Assembly: GCF_042453785.1 (NCBI RefSeq)
Contig: NC_091674.1
Span: forward strand, 6,936,001-7,000,000
Length of the DNA: 64,000 bases
Direction: 5' to 3'
DNA from: Malus domestica
Lineage: Eukaryota > Streptophyta > Magnoliopsida > Rosales > Rosaceae
Every line of letters starts with the position of its first letter. Within the stretch, counting starts at the first letter, position 1. The translations under genes were made by a program, and so were the position numbers. The notes under the pieces are model-generated. The model saw only the letters and a program-made list of their open reading frames with translations, had not been told where the DNA came from and did no database searches. This document shows, one piece after another, positions 23,951 to 35,654 of the stretch.

Positions 23951-24260
23951 AGTGTGCTTGGAAGTACTTTTAAAATGACTGAAAATGGTTTTGATGAAAG
24001 TTCTGTTGGAACCAATACTTAATAAAAATGCAAATAAATTTTAAAGAAGCACTTGTAATGCTACATGCAAAAAGCACATAATTATGCGCTGGAACAATTT
24101 AAAGGCATAAAGCTTTTTTGGTGAAAGTTATAACTAATGTCATAGCAAGTGTTTTTAAAATGACTGGTGCGTCTTTCAAAATGCACTTCAAATGCTTTTT
24201 GAACCCAAAATCACTTTTACCAAAAACGCTTTCAGTCATTTTAAGAGCACTTCTAAACGA
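23951..24260. mobile_element. Foldback MITE
   Basis: The left arm GAAGTACTTTTAAAATGACT and the reverse-complemented right arm GAAGTGCTCTTAAAATGACT are nearly identical, with similarity over about 45 bases. The same TTTTAAAATGACTG block occurs once more inside (about 24155). No TSD was identified. Confidence 0.6.
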
Positions 24261-25790
24261 TCTAGCTCTCTAAAAGAAGGTGTGTTTCTCCTTAAAACAA
24301 TAAAAATAATTTTATAATCCATTTAAATACTTTTGAGCTAGTCTACTAAACGTTTCTAGGGTTTTGATTATTTACAAGATGCTTTTAGCCATCCTAGAAG
24401 TATTGTCAAACGAGCCATAACTTGCACGTCTAATAAAAATGATTCTCTGCACAGTGCCGTTTCTTTTCCGTTTATTTCTTCTTTTTCGATTACAAACAAA
24501 AGTTTTAGTAAGTCATCGATTTCAGTTACGTTGAAAACATAAATAATAAGGTGATACCGACAAAAGGTTATATAACTTCGGTTTAAAAAAAAATCAAAGA
24601 AAAGAGAAGAGAAACTATTATGTATATTATTCTAGTGGTTAGCGCTTGAGTGCTACAACACATATATTTTAAAAATAAAATAAAAATATTAAACTATTAG
24701 GAAACTGAAATTGTTATAAGTATTAAAAAAATATAAAATTTTGAAACTCTAAAAATCTTATTGCGCATTTCTCATAAATACATATTTATACTCTTAAAAA
24801 GAACACAAGAATTGACTTCTACTTGTGATGGGTCCATTTCATTGATTTTTGTTCTTCAAATGTATTTAAAGTGTATTGCTATTTTTTCTTAAATAAAATA
24901 AATATGATAAAACTTTTCTATATATTTTTGTTCTTCTGTTTGATATGTATGAATCACTCTTAAAGCTTGAGAATGGTAATACTCATTAACCAATTATTAA
25001 TGTTACACTATGAATTCCCCCAAAAAATGTCATTGTTAGGTAAATCATTTTGAGAGCACTTGTATAATCTGTGGGCTAAGTAGAAAACTAAATTTACATA
25101 TTTTCCAATAAAAGAAAGTACCATCCATATCCATATTCTCCCACTCTTTGAATGATGAGGTGGTCATCAATTGATAACATCTCAAGCATGTATACTGACA
25201 TTTACTTTTAGTCCAAATACAATAGTTAATCATTTGCTTGAATAAAATTTACTTCCTCATACCCATAAATTGTTCAACAAAATTAACATACTCATACTAG
25301 TTAAGTTATGTTCGAATTTACCCATGACCAATCCACGTTTATGTGTTTGCAACAAAAAGGTCAATAGTAAAAGTTGAAGATATGCATTGCGATCAAGACA
25401 GTTTGGCCATTTCACATGAGGCTGAACAGAATAAGCTAGAGAGTGGTTTTGGTCCGCTTGGACAAGGACGCCATTAGCAGTTTCCCAAATTAAAATAAAC
25501 AAAAGTAAGCGGTTTCTCCCCAGGTCTCTTCCCTGGTCTTGAAGGAGAGAGAGAGAGAGAGTCAGAGTGTATTTTTAAGAACCGCTTTATCTGAATATTT
25601 GGTTTACAGCAGAAAATAAAGTCGTCCATTTCTTAGAGAGAGAGGGCTGAGAGAAGGGAAAATAGAAAAGCCTTGTCTCTTTTGTTTCTTTACATTGAAT
25701 TCCATTATTTTGTTCTCTCTTTAATTATCAACACAGCTAGCAAGCTCTCAGCTCACAACCGACTTCTCTCTCTCCTCCTTCCTCTCTCTC
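24261..25790. other. Intergenic DNA and TGA10 upstream region
   Basis: AT-rich with no supported gene until the CT/GA-rich leader of the TGA10-like gene. A (GA)n run lies at 25545-25561, another GAGA tract near 25637-25650, and a CT-rich tract just before 25798, which are probably promoter or 5' UTR sequence. Confidence 0.5.
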
Positions 25791-25797
25791 TCTCTCC

Positions 25798-25848
25798 ATG
25801 TGGATGATGTTCTTGGTAGGAGGAAACAGAAGGCGGTTTTGCCATTAA
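25798..25848 (+). promoter_or_regulatory. uORF overlapping the TGA10 start codon (TAATG)
   Basis: ATG at 25798 opens a 16-codon frame starting MWMMFLVGGN and ending at TAA 25846-25848. The last A of the stop is the first base of the main ATG (25848). Three in-frame ATGs (25798, 25804, 25807) all feed the same uORF. This arrangement would favour translational control by termination and re-initiation, if transcription starts upstream of 25798. Confidence 0.6.
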
Positions 25849-26788
25849 TGGGGTTTTCAAGAGGTTTTGATTTTGGAGGACGCGGAGGACAAGAAGAGGA
25901 AAATAAAAGAGATCACCAACTCTTAGAAACAAAGCTCTTAGCTTCTTCTGCAAGACCTACTTCTACATCTTCTTCTTTTCTCATGGCTTCAAGTATTCAA
26001 GGAAACAGCAATCAACTTGAACACCAACAACAACATCATCATCAAATACAAGATCAGCATCATCACCATCATCAGCAGCAACAGCAGCAGATTCAATATG
26101 GGATGATGCAATCATCATCAGCCAATATTCCTGCTGGGAACTTCATGTAATTATATATTCATCATCATATAATCATCATCACCATCATCATCAAAGTGAA
26201 AAAGGCTAGCTAGCTAGAGATTAATTAAATCATTCATTTTGTCATCTTATAATTTTAGGTTAATTCTATTTTTTCCAAAATATAATATTTATTTATATTA
26301 ATTGGTGTGTTGTGATGATATTCTTGTGTTGCGTTTTGTCTTACATGTGTTTTAGCAGATGATTATTCCTAATACCATTGATTTTTCATCTTTGTACATA
26401 TGATCACCAGATCAAACAAAGACGGTGGAGCTGCTTATGATTTGGGGGAATTAGATCAAGCTCTTTTTCTCTACCTTGATGGACAGTCACAGGACCATCA
26501 CAACCCTTCAGCTAATCATGTTCACCATCAAGACCAACGACGTAAGCATCTCTGTCGTTTCATTTCCCCTTCTCTCTCTTTCTTTCTCTCTCTCTCTCTC
26601 TCTCTCTCTAACCACATGATTCTTTCTTAACCTTGAGAGAAAGGGAGATATGGAGGCAGAGAGACAAGAGAATCAGAAGGGAATATATTTTTCCCCCTCT
26701 CAGTCGTCCTCAGTCCTTTCTGGGTCGGAAATGGAGTAGAGATTTTGTTTGGGCCACAGGAAAAGCGTGTTCAACAAAACTATTTCCA

Positions 26789-26859
<71 letters not shown>

Positions 26860-27198
26860 CGGTACTTTCTTTGACCGGATCCACAAAGCAAATACACACA
26901 AAGGAAAACTGTAAATTCACAAATTTACATGAAAAACCCCATGTCTCTCCTTTTTTGAATTTTTTTCGTTTCTTCTTCTTTGAAGCTTGGTTGGACCCTG
27001 ACACACATGCAACAAACACTCAGATCATGACTTCCTTGCTGGAAATATCCCCGTCTGTCCTAAGAAATATTTATCATGACCATTTCAAATTCCTAGTTCT
27101 TATGGTTCCTCTTTTAATCATTTTTCTAGAGCTCCCTTGGTTAATTCATCTCTCTATTTTCTCTAATATACCATGATTACTGATTAATTTCTACTTAA

Positions 27199-27230
<32 letters not shown>

Positions 27231-30200
27231 GATTTTCAATAGTTGTGAGAATTAATTAATTTTTGTGTGCAGATCTTCATCAAAATAATTCGTCATCTGG
27301 AATGAGGCCTCCAACTTTGAATATTTTCCCATCTCAGCCGATGCATGTAGAGCCATCATCATCAACCAAGGTATCTCACTCTAACCGTTATTTAGTTGTA
27401 TATATTATATATACTACTACTTAGTATTTTAATTCATTTCTTGTTGGTCGGTTCAAGTCTATTTTATTTTATTTTGTTTAATATAGAGCTAATTAGCACA
27501 TTGAAATATTGAATTATAGTTGTAAAATGGGTTCGTTTGGGTTTGGTAATATAGGCAGCTGGAACGGGATTGGTTTCTCCTTCAAGTAGTGGTTCAAAGA
27601 GACCATCAGAACCGTCCATGGAGTTGGCCAACGCACGCAATGATTCTACTGCCCCTCCTCCTCCTTCTGGACCTTCTCACGAACCTGCCAAAGCTATCAA
27701 GGTACGGATCATGGAAATTAAATCAATTATTTACTCTAAATTATTAACTAGAAAAAACTATATTAAAATTGAGATAAATTCTATGAATTTGTTTATTTTG
27801 TTGTATATGTTTTACTTTGAATGTTTTGGCAGCGTGAGGGTAACCGCAAGGGACCAACTACATCAAGTTCAGAGCAAGAAGGACCCAAAACACCAGACCC
27901 TAAGGTGACTTTGGGTTCACTTTTTATAGTAAAATATTTTCACTTCCTATTTCTTCTCTACAACAACAATTTCCAACGTTTGGTGTGATTATTCTTTCCA
28001 GACTTTGAGAAGGCTTGCTCAGAATAGAGAAGCAGCCAGGAAAAGCAGGCTTAGAAAAAAGGTACTCAACCCGTAGAAAATTTGCAAGTCATTAGCCTTT
28101 TTTTTTGTTTACTTTTCCATTACAAATTAACAATTAACCTCGGTTTTTCAAAACTTTAATTCTTAATCTAATCCTTAAACCTTTTTCTTTTTTCCAGGCA
28201 TATGTGCAGCAGTTAGAGACAAGTAGGATTAAGCTAACTCAACTGGAACAAGAGCTGCAAAGAGCCAGATCTCAAGTGAGTTTACTCTACTAATTAACAA
28301 TTTTTTTGGTTGATTTATTTCCTAAACATTTCTTTAAGATTGGGTTTTGGTTTTGTAGGGCATGTTCTTTGGAGGAGGAATTGTAGGAGGAGAGCAACAA
28401 AGCCTTCCTGTTGGTATCAACAACACTAGCTCAGGTATTAAAATTATATTTGTTCCATTTTCACTTTTTATGTCTTAAGTTCAGCATCAGTATAAAACCC
28501 TTTTTAAAACCCATTTTCATCTTTCTCTCATTATTTCATTAGACGCTGCCGTTTTTGACATGGAGTATGCAAGGTGGCTGGAGGAGCACCACCGTCTCAT
28601 GTGTGAGCTTCGAGCTGCAGTACAAGAGCATTTGCCGGAGAATGAACTGCGACTTTATGTGGACAACTGCTTGGCACATTATGATGAAGTGTTGAACCTC
28701 AAAGGCATGGTTGCCAAGACTGATGTGTTTCACATTGTTTCTGGTATGTGGAAGACTCCGGCTGAACGTTGCTTCATGTGGATGGGTGGATTTCGGCCCT
28801 CTGAGGTCATCAAGGTTTGATATTCCTAGCTCATTAACCCCAGAAACTTACAAATACATATCTTCCTCATTAATTAGTTGTTCTTTTGTACTGGAACATA
28901 TTTCTTTTTCACAAAATCTTCAAATTCATGAAAGAAGTACAACAGTAAATGTGTGACAAGAAAATGACAAAAGGACACAACCAGATTTTATCTACTTGAA
29001 TTAGGTACACAACTAGTATGAGGCAAAATTATTGTTACCATTTTGGAAAACCAGGTTGAAAACCTTCATCTTAGGTTAGATCATGCATGCAGCAGTACCA
29101 TATTGAAAACCCAGATTTTTAAGCCCTTAATTAGGGTTAGCTTAAGTCGTAAGGGAGTCTAAGGCAATAGGTCAGGATCATGATTAGTCTATTTTCAATT
29201 ACCTGCAAAATGTAAAATAGAAAACTCGGTTTAGACTCAAGTAATTCTATGCTTAATTAATTAGCTGCAACGCAAACTCTAATTACATAAAAATGAAACA
29301 AGGTTAATTCGAAACCCTCCTCTGAAACAAAAATAACTTGAAACCCCTCCTCATCTATTTGTTTGGAGAGGGGAGGAAAAAGATAATATCGATGAAACAT
29401 GTGAAGGGAATATGATGAGATATGATATTGTAGTACAACGAGCGTACATATTATGATCAAAATGACAAGTAAGATATATATATGCATGGGTACATGCACA
29501 TTAAAGTAGTTGTCGGTGGCAGTGGCAAAAGAATATGGATCCATCTCAATTCTCATTGTGCGAATATTATGAATGACGAAAGGTAACGTGAAGGTTTTCC
29601 TACTAAAAGGTAGAGTTAGGTGTCATCCCCAAAAGTCATGTCTGTTAGTACTACAATTTTGATCTCTGAAAAATTGATCCAGCAGGAAAGAGAGTTATAC
29701 TGGTGTTTTCTTTCTCTCTTGATTTCTTTCTCTCCTTTGATGAATATATACAAAAATCTTGTATCTATCTTCATCTTTCTCTTTGGTTTCTAGCAAATAA
29801 TTAAGCAAAAATAAATCATAGCAAAGAAAGTTTGGTTTTTGCCTATTTGCATGCATGATATTAATTTACTATTAATGTTAATAAATCAAATTATTTGTGA
29901 AAGATAATTGACGTTGATTAGAATTAGGATCCCTCGAGGATCTTCGGTGTAATTTCTTTTCAGTACGTTCAAAACACAATTGACGTTGATGATTGGTTTT
30001 TGTTGTTGTTATTGATGGATATTAGATTATTCTGAATCAAATCGAGCCTTTAACGGAGCAGCAACTATTGGGTATTTGTGGGTTACAACAATCCACACAG
30101 GAGACTGAAGAAGCTCTCTCTCAAGGTCTTGAAGCTCTCAATCAGTCTCTCTCAGAGACCATAACCTCTGATTCGTTGAGCTGCCCTCCCAACATGGCCA

Positions 30201-31488
30201 ACTACATGGGACAGATGGCTATAGCCATGAACAAGCTCTCCACCCTCGAGGGCTTTGTTAGACAGGTACGTATATGAATGACTAACTACATATACAATTT
30301 TTTTATCCTGAAAGTTTGGTATCAAGTATTAATTTACAGTTTCTGATATATCAATATATAGTCCGACAAATATGCAAAAACAAAATATATTAGTGATCAG
30401 TACTTGTACTAGCCAATTAATGACTGCCCTAATTGTTTTACACCGAATTATTAAAACTATATTATAGATTATTTTCTTAATGGCACGTTGATGAGGCATG
30501 AAGTTCTATCCGTTTGATCTTGACGGTGGTCCCCTACAATGATCTTGTGAATGGGACCTTCATTGTTTTTGGTTGGAAAACCTACCCCAACACCATGAAC
30601 CACTCCATGTCTCACTCGCATGACGTGGCTGGAGGGTACTTCGAATCTATTTATCTGCATGCTTCTTTCTCATAAGGGGTTGTCGCTCAAGTATTATTTC
30701 TTGAAAGGGACTTTATGCATTCAACTCGTTCCTTCTACGTCTCCTTAAGTCCAATAAAACTAACCCATACCATTAAGTTCAAAAGTTAAAAGCAAATATT
30801 TAATGCAACGTATGTCTTCAGAATAATACATTTCACTCAAAAGTGATTAAATCACTAATCACTTCTCTAATATAAGTGAGCACCTCATACTGTCGTGAGA
30901 CTTAGCCCCATTAGAATCGTCTAACAAAGACCATTTTTATATGTAACTTTGTGTAAAAGATTAGTTCTTTTTTTCTTTTTTTTCGGAGCATAGACAACTA
31001 GTTCGTTGTTCTCGTACATTTATACTCCATCAACAAAAACAAAAAAATATGTACGTCCCTGTCAACTTGCAAAGCATAAGCTAATTAAACAAGTGAGAGG
31101 CATAAAATGAAAGAGCTAGCAAACTATAGAAGTATAAGGTCGCGACCAGCCCTCTTATTTTCCAACCAAACTATAGAAGTATAAAATGATAGAGCTAGCA
31201 AGTGACAGACCAAGATAAAGGATCGAACTAGATTAGAAAACCAGTAGCCAAAGTTTTCCTCTGCATCCTTAGTAGCTGATAAGCATCAAATCTGGTCACG
31301 TCCACTAATATACATCACCATCCAAAAGATCCCTAGACCCATATCTTTGCATGATGTCATGGTCCTAACCGCTTGACTTACAAGCCAACGTAGTCCCTTT
31401 ACCGTAACTTCCTTTTGACCGACTGTTCTAGAACCCTAATAGGCTCTTATATTATATATAGCTAGCCAACACACACACGTATACATAC

Positions 31489-31544
<56 letters not shown>

Positions 31545-32529
31545 AAGGGAAAAAAATCCCTTCAAATCTCATAAAATGAGAGTAATTTTCAAGCAGGTTG
31601 CGAAGTTCAATTCAATTTGAATATAGTGCTCACCTTTTTTAAAATCAAATTAATTAAGGTCCTATAGTTGTAATGATGATATGGGTTTGAATCATTTTAT
31701 TATTTGGTTTTCAATAAAGATCATATTCTTATATTCAACAATCTAGTCGCAGGTAGATTAAGAGAGTAATTATTATATGTTTAGGGCACACTGATCCCTT
31801 CTTCAAGACTCATCTACCCAATTAGTAATTGACATCTTTTTTTTTTTTGGAAACTTAGTATTGACATCTTAACATGCTCTATTGACTTAAATTATCTAGC
31901 TTACTAAATTCCTTCTTTTGTTTGAACAAATATAGAATTCAAGTCATTGCAAAAAGTGTGCTAAACTACTCAAGGAAGATAAGTCCATGTAATTATTTTC
32001 CCCTACTCACCCCTTGTAGTCAAAATTCTTTGCAAAAGGTCACCAAGTTTACCCCACGACCAATGATGACCAACAAAATTTCTCACCCCCCACATTTCAT
32101 TAACTTCCTAACTAATGACTTTTATGCTTTATCTAGTTAACCGATTCGACAATCACTCTTATTGTATATCACAAAGTCAAACTTATCTGCTTGTACGTAA
32201 AGATATGAATTGTAAATGTCAAGGATTAATCTCATCTGGTCTAGGTTCCTATTCTTGTACCATATGTACATTATAATATGTATTTATTTATTCAAATAAG
32301 TTGTGACAGGCAATTTGTGCACATATATTTGATGTTTATGATTATCTAATAGTTATTTAAGTGAAACTTACAGGCTGATAATCTGAGGCAGCAGACAATT
32401 TACCGGCTTCAACAAATTCTGACAACCCGTCAAGCAGCGAGGTGTTTGCTGGCAATCGCTGAGTACTTCCATCGTCTCCGAGCTCTCAGCTCTCTCTGGA
32501 TGGGTCGTCCTCGACAAGATCAGTCATAA
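25848..32529 (+). CDS. TGA10: bZIP transcription factor, TGA9/TGA10 type
   Basis: Nuclear TGA-group bZIP factor expected to bind TGACG/as-1 motifs, related to Arabidopsis TGA9, TGA10 and PERIANTHIA. Deduced exons: 25848-26146, 26411-26541, 27273-27370, 27555-27701, 27833-27904, 28002-28061, 28198-28275, 28359-28434, 28543-28814, 30026-30265, 32374-32529. All introns are GT-AG and phases agree, giving 542 aa. Residues about 60-85 are His/Gln-rich. The basic region NREAARKSRLRKK and leucine zipper span about 250-295, followed by the DOG1/TGA domain (about 325-535) with WKTPAERCFMWMGGFRPSE and RQAARCLLAIAEYFHRLRAL. Cys429 (LLGICGLQQS) aligns with the conserved redox/ROXY-relevant Cys of PERIANTHIA and TGA1; the second TGA1 Cys is Thr here. 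I chose the ATG at 25848 because the upstream frame has no other ATG. The last intron is 2.1 kb. TGA10 is favoured over TGA9 by overall similarity from memory. Confidence 0.93.
26793..26856. repeat. (CT)32 microsatellite in TGA10 intron 2
   Basis: 64 uninterrupted bases of CT dinucleotide inside intron 2 (26542-27272). A shorter CT run lies upstream in the same intron near 26578-26608. Open frames over it are repeat artefacts. Confidence 0.95.
31485..31541. repeat. (AT)n(GA)n microsatellite in TGA10 intron 10
   Basis: An AT run is followed directly by about 18 GA repeats within the 2.1-kb last intron (30266-32373). Confidence 0.9.
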
Positions 32530-33057
32530 ATTAGAATATTCGAAGCTACAAAATTCATATCAACTATCATGACTAGCTTCAATGCATGTCTCTCTTCTCT
32601 GTCAATTAGTTACAGTTTAATCAACTAATGTCATCTTAATATGATGTGACATCGCTTTACCTCTTTCCTATCTAGATAGAGAGATGTATAGATAGACAAT
32701 TAAAAGTAGATAAAACTCCAAGCAGTTGTAGAATTTACTCTCTCCCTTATAGATATTTCTCGTTAATTTTTCTTGGATATGGAAATTAATTCAGAGGGGA
32801 TATGGTTCTATGAGCAGCCAATGCTGACCAAGAAAATAGTGGCAAGAAAAAAGAAAAGAATTAATTTAGAAAATTCGAACATTAATTTGACGACTGGAAT
32901 CCAAGAAGATGGTCTGGCTGGTGCTTAGGTTTTTGTGAGTTCGTGTGAAGTAGACACAGAAGAGAAGCCGAGTGTGTTGAAAGTTGAAACTCAAAACGTC
33001 CACGTGGTCTTAGTGTTGCTGCATGGATGCCTTATGGTCTTGGATCTCGGTATGTTA
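32530..33057. other. TGA10 3' flank
   Basis: Presumed 3' UTR and downstream sequence. No distinct polyadenylation signal can be singled out in this AT-rich DNA, and no further gene is seen. Confidence 0.4.
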
Positions 33058-33771
33058 GGTCATCTTCAATCAAAGGTGTTATGTTTAGCTCCCGTCCAAA
33101 TTATAATCCTGCAAGAATTTTTTTTTAATGAACAGTGATAGGCCATATTTATATATCATCTTCAACCGAAATGGGTTATTTTTTAGCCGACTCAATAATT
33201 TATTATTTTAAGTTTGTTTTTTAATGTTATTGGTTAATTGAATTAAAGTATCCTATTAAAATAAGGTTTCAGGACATATTTTGAAAGACACTTGTCGCTC
33301 AATGATAATAAGCCTCCGGACATATTTTGAGTGCCACTTGTAGAGTGGCCATTTGAAAATTATTGAAAAAGTTAAAGGAAAGATTATTGGAAGAGGTAAG
33401 AGAGGGGTGTGTATGAAAAGAGTGTTTGAAGTAAATAGAATGTGAAGAAATGAAATAAAATGAGATAAGATAGTATGAAATGGTGAAAAAATATGTGAGA
33501 AATGATGTAGAAATATCTTAAGTACTTATAGGAAAAAAAAAGTAGAATTTTTAATTTTTTTTAAATATTGTCTTAAAAACAATCTAGCTAGGCCCAACTG
33601 AAAGGGTTGGCTGGCTGGCTAAAGATGGCCAACCCGTTGGTCATATGGCTGGATTTTGGCTAGGTGGGTCCCAAGATTTTTTGGCCCAGACCTTTAGTGA
33701 AGATGAGTTTTGTGCCAAAAAGGATTGTCCTTTGGCCTATGGCTCTATACCTGGCTCAATTGGAGATGGCC
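33058..33771. mobile_element. MITE with TTA target site (PIF/Harbinger-like)
   Basis: Starts GGTCATCTTCAATCAAAGG and ends, reverse-complemented, GGCCATCTCCAATTGAGCC (13 of 19 match), flanked by TTA at 33055-33057 and 33772-33774. A related element begins near 35657 (GGCCATCTCTAACAG). Non-coding. Confidence 0.75.
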
Positions 33772-33821
33772 TTAATTACTCTCTTGGGCCTTCCTTTGGA
33801 TCCTGGCCAAGAGATTATGGT

Positions 33822-33930
33822 CTAGTAATATTATTTTTCACTTATACGTGAAAAATTTACGTTTGAATTTCATGAATGATGAGTTCGATACTAATTGATC
33901 ATTCCCACCCCCTTAGTGTCAAACAAGTGG
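33822..33930 (+). repeat. Degenerate tRNA-derived SINE copy
   Basis: Contains GGTCTAGTAATATTATTTTT, CACTTATACGTG and a CACCCCCTTAGTGT tail similar to the SINE copies elsewhere in the window, but the box B is eroded. Confidence 0.4.
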
Positions 33931-35409
33931 GCTAACAAGAGCACATATACATGCATGACACATTTAAATAAGGCATGGCACGCCACGGTATAATTCGTTA
34001 GATTGGGGGCGACCGAAGATTTAGGCTATCATATTTAAATCAATACATAGTTAAATATTAAGGATATTTGGCCAAAGGTCAATAAAAACTTCACTAATTA
34101 GCCATATATCAATGGCCAATTTTATTTTTGGACATAATCAATGAAATACTTATAATAATTATGCATAGGTTAATGAAGCATGCCACATCAGTTTAAGCTA
34201 AGTATAAAATAACTATTATACCCTTCTCTCTTCACTTTATTCCATTCATTATCTCATTCGCTTTCTCATCCTTATTTACTTCATTCTCTCCTGATTTCCT
34301 ATCATGTCTCTCTCTTCCCTTCTTTCCCTTCACTCTCTCATGTTTATCTATCCTCTTTCTTTTCTCTCCTACGTCAAACCAGAATAAATAGTTTGACTAA
34401 TCCCTGTGCGCTAAAACTTTCCAATACCAAACACAATGTCAAGAGAAAGAAAAAAAGAAAAAAAAAGGGAATTCCGTAGAAAATTGCAACTATCAGCAGT
34501 AAGAACAAAAAAAGAGAGGATGTAATAGATATCTAGCAAACTTCCGAAGGCTTTGGTCGTGGAGATTCTCTTAAGGGTAGTGTCCATCAAAACCCTCTTG
34601 AATTAAAGGTGCGTTTGCAAAGAGTTTACAGCCTGCAATTAAGAATCAGGAAACAAACACATTGTGTGTTTTGAATCTAAAAGGAGTTGCGTAAAGTGTG
34701 AAGCATAGGAGATGGGGAAGAAAAAGAACCAGAAAACGGACACTGCAACATAGTGTCTGAATCAAAATGTAAGAATTAAAAAATTAAAAATTAAAAAAAA
34801 AAAAAAGGAAACGAACACTGCAATGCAGTGTTTGAATCAAAATATAAAAACAGAATCAGGAAACAAACACTCCAATGCAGTGTTTGAATCCAAATGTAAA
34901 AATAATGTAAAAAACAGAACTAGAAAACGGACCCTGCATTGTAGTGTGTGAATCCAAATGCACAAATTAGGAGTTGCATGATGTGTGAAGAACAAGAGGC
35001 GTGTGAGTGATGGATAAAAACAAAAAAAAACAAAACCAGAAAATGGACATTGCGTTGCAACGCAATTTCTAAATCCAATAAAACCAGAATCAGAAAATAA
35101 ACACAGTAATGCAGTGTCTGAATTCGTATTGACCTATTCCAAAATATGAAAAATATAAGAAAATGGGTGTCATTTAAAGTGGATGCCATCTGTAATGACA
35201 TATTTTGTAATTTTTGTTTATCTTAAATGCATTTAAGTATCACAGCACATGATTGACCTTTTTATAATTAGCATAAATATGATTGATATATTGTTAATAT
35301 TGTAACTTTTTATTGATTTTATACAAAATCACCATAAATATTGGTATATTATTCTTTTTTTTAAGTAAAAACATATTTTGGGACTAATAAGACTTAGTAT
35401 TTGTGATAT
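33931..35409. other. Intergenic DNA with a palindromic repeat cluster
   Basis: No gene was recognised. The notable content is the cluster of CACTGCAATGCAGTG-like repeats at 34651-35125, listed separately. A GGTGCGTTTG motif at about 34609 resembles a Harbinger-type terminus, but no matching end was found. Confidence 0.45.
34651..35125. repeat. Cluster of seven palindrome-cored repeats
   Basis: Seven degenerate copies of a module AAACGAACACTGCAATGCAG followed by TGTTTGAATC, starting near 34651, 34731, 34807, 34861, 34922, 35040 and 35095. The core CACTGCAATGCAGTG is self-complementary. Spacing is irregular (about 50-120 bases). A longer unit containing AGGAGTTGC...GTGTGAAG is also duplicated (about 34682 and 34971). 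Confidence 0.7.
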
Positions 35410-35419
35410 TTACTTAAAA

Positions 35420-35576
35420 AGGTAATGCTAAGGAGACTAAATTTGTAGACAAAATCTTATAAATTAAATGACATAGAAGTTGATGACTGGATTATTACTT
35501 AAGTGTTGACTAGTGTGCTTATTTCTATTGGTGAGACATCATTTAGTTTGTAAATTTAGTCTACCTAGCATTACTC
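35420..35576. mobile_element. 157-bp MITE with 10-bp TSD
   Basis: Ends AGGTAATGCTAAGGAGACTA and, reverse-complemented, GAGTAATGCTAGGTAGACTA are clear TIRs. The identical 10-mer TTACTTAAAA flanks it at 35410-35419 and 35577-35586. The TSD length suggests a Mutator-type origin. Confidence 0.88.
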
Positions 35577-35654
35577 TTACTTAAAAGTAAGTTCAAATTA
35601 TTTTTTAATATTTTAAAATAACTAAGGGTAGGTGAGTCAAAGCTGCCCCATATA

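Noticed and set aside
26633..27176. Frames with Ser/Leu or Arg/Glu repeats in TGA10 intron 2
   Set aside because: Produced by the CT/GA microsatellite inside an intron.
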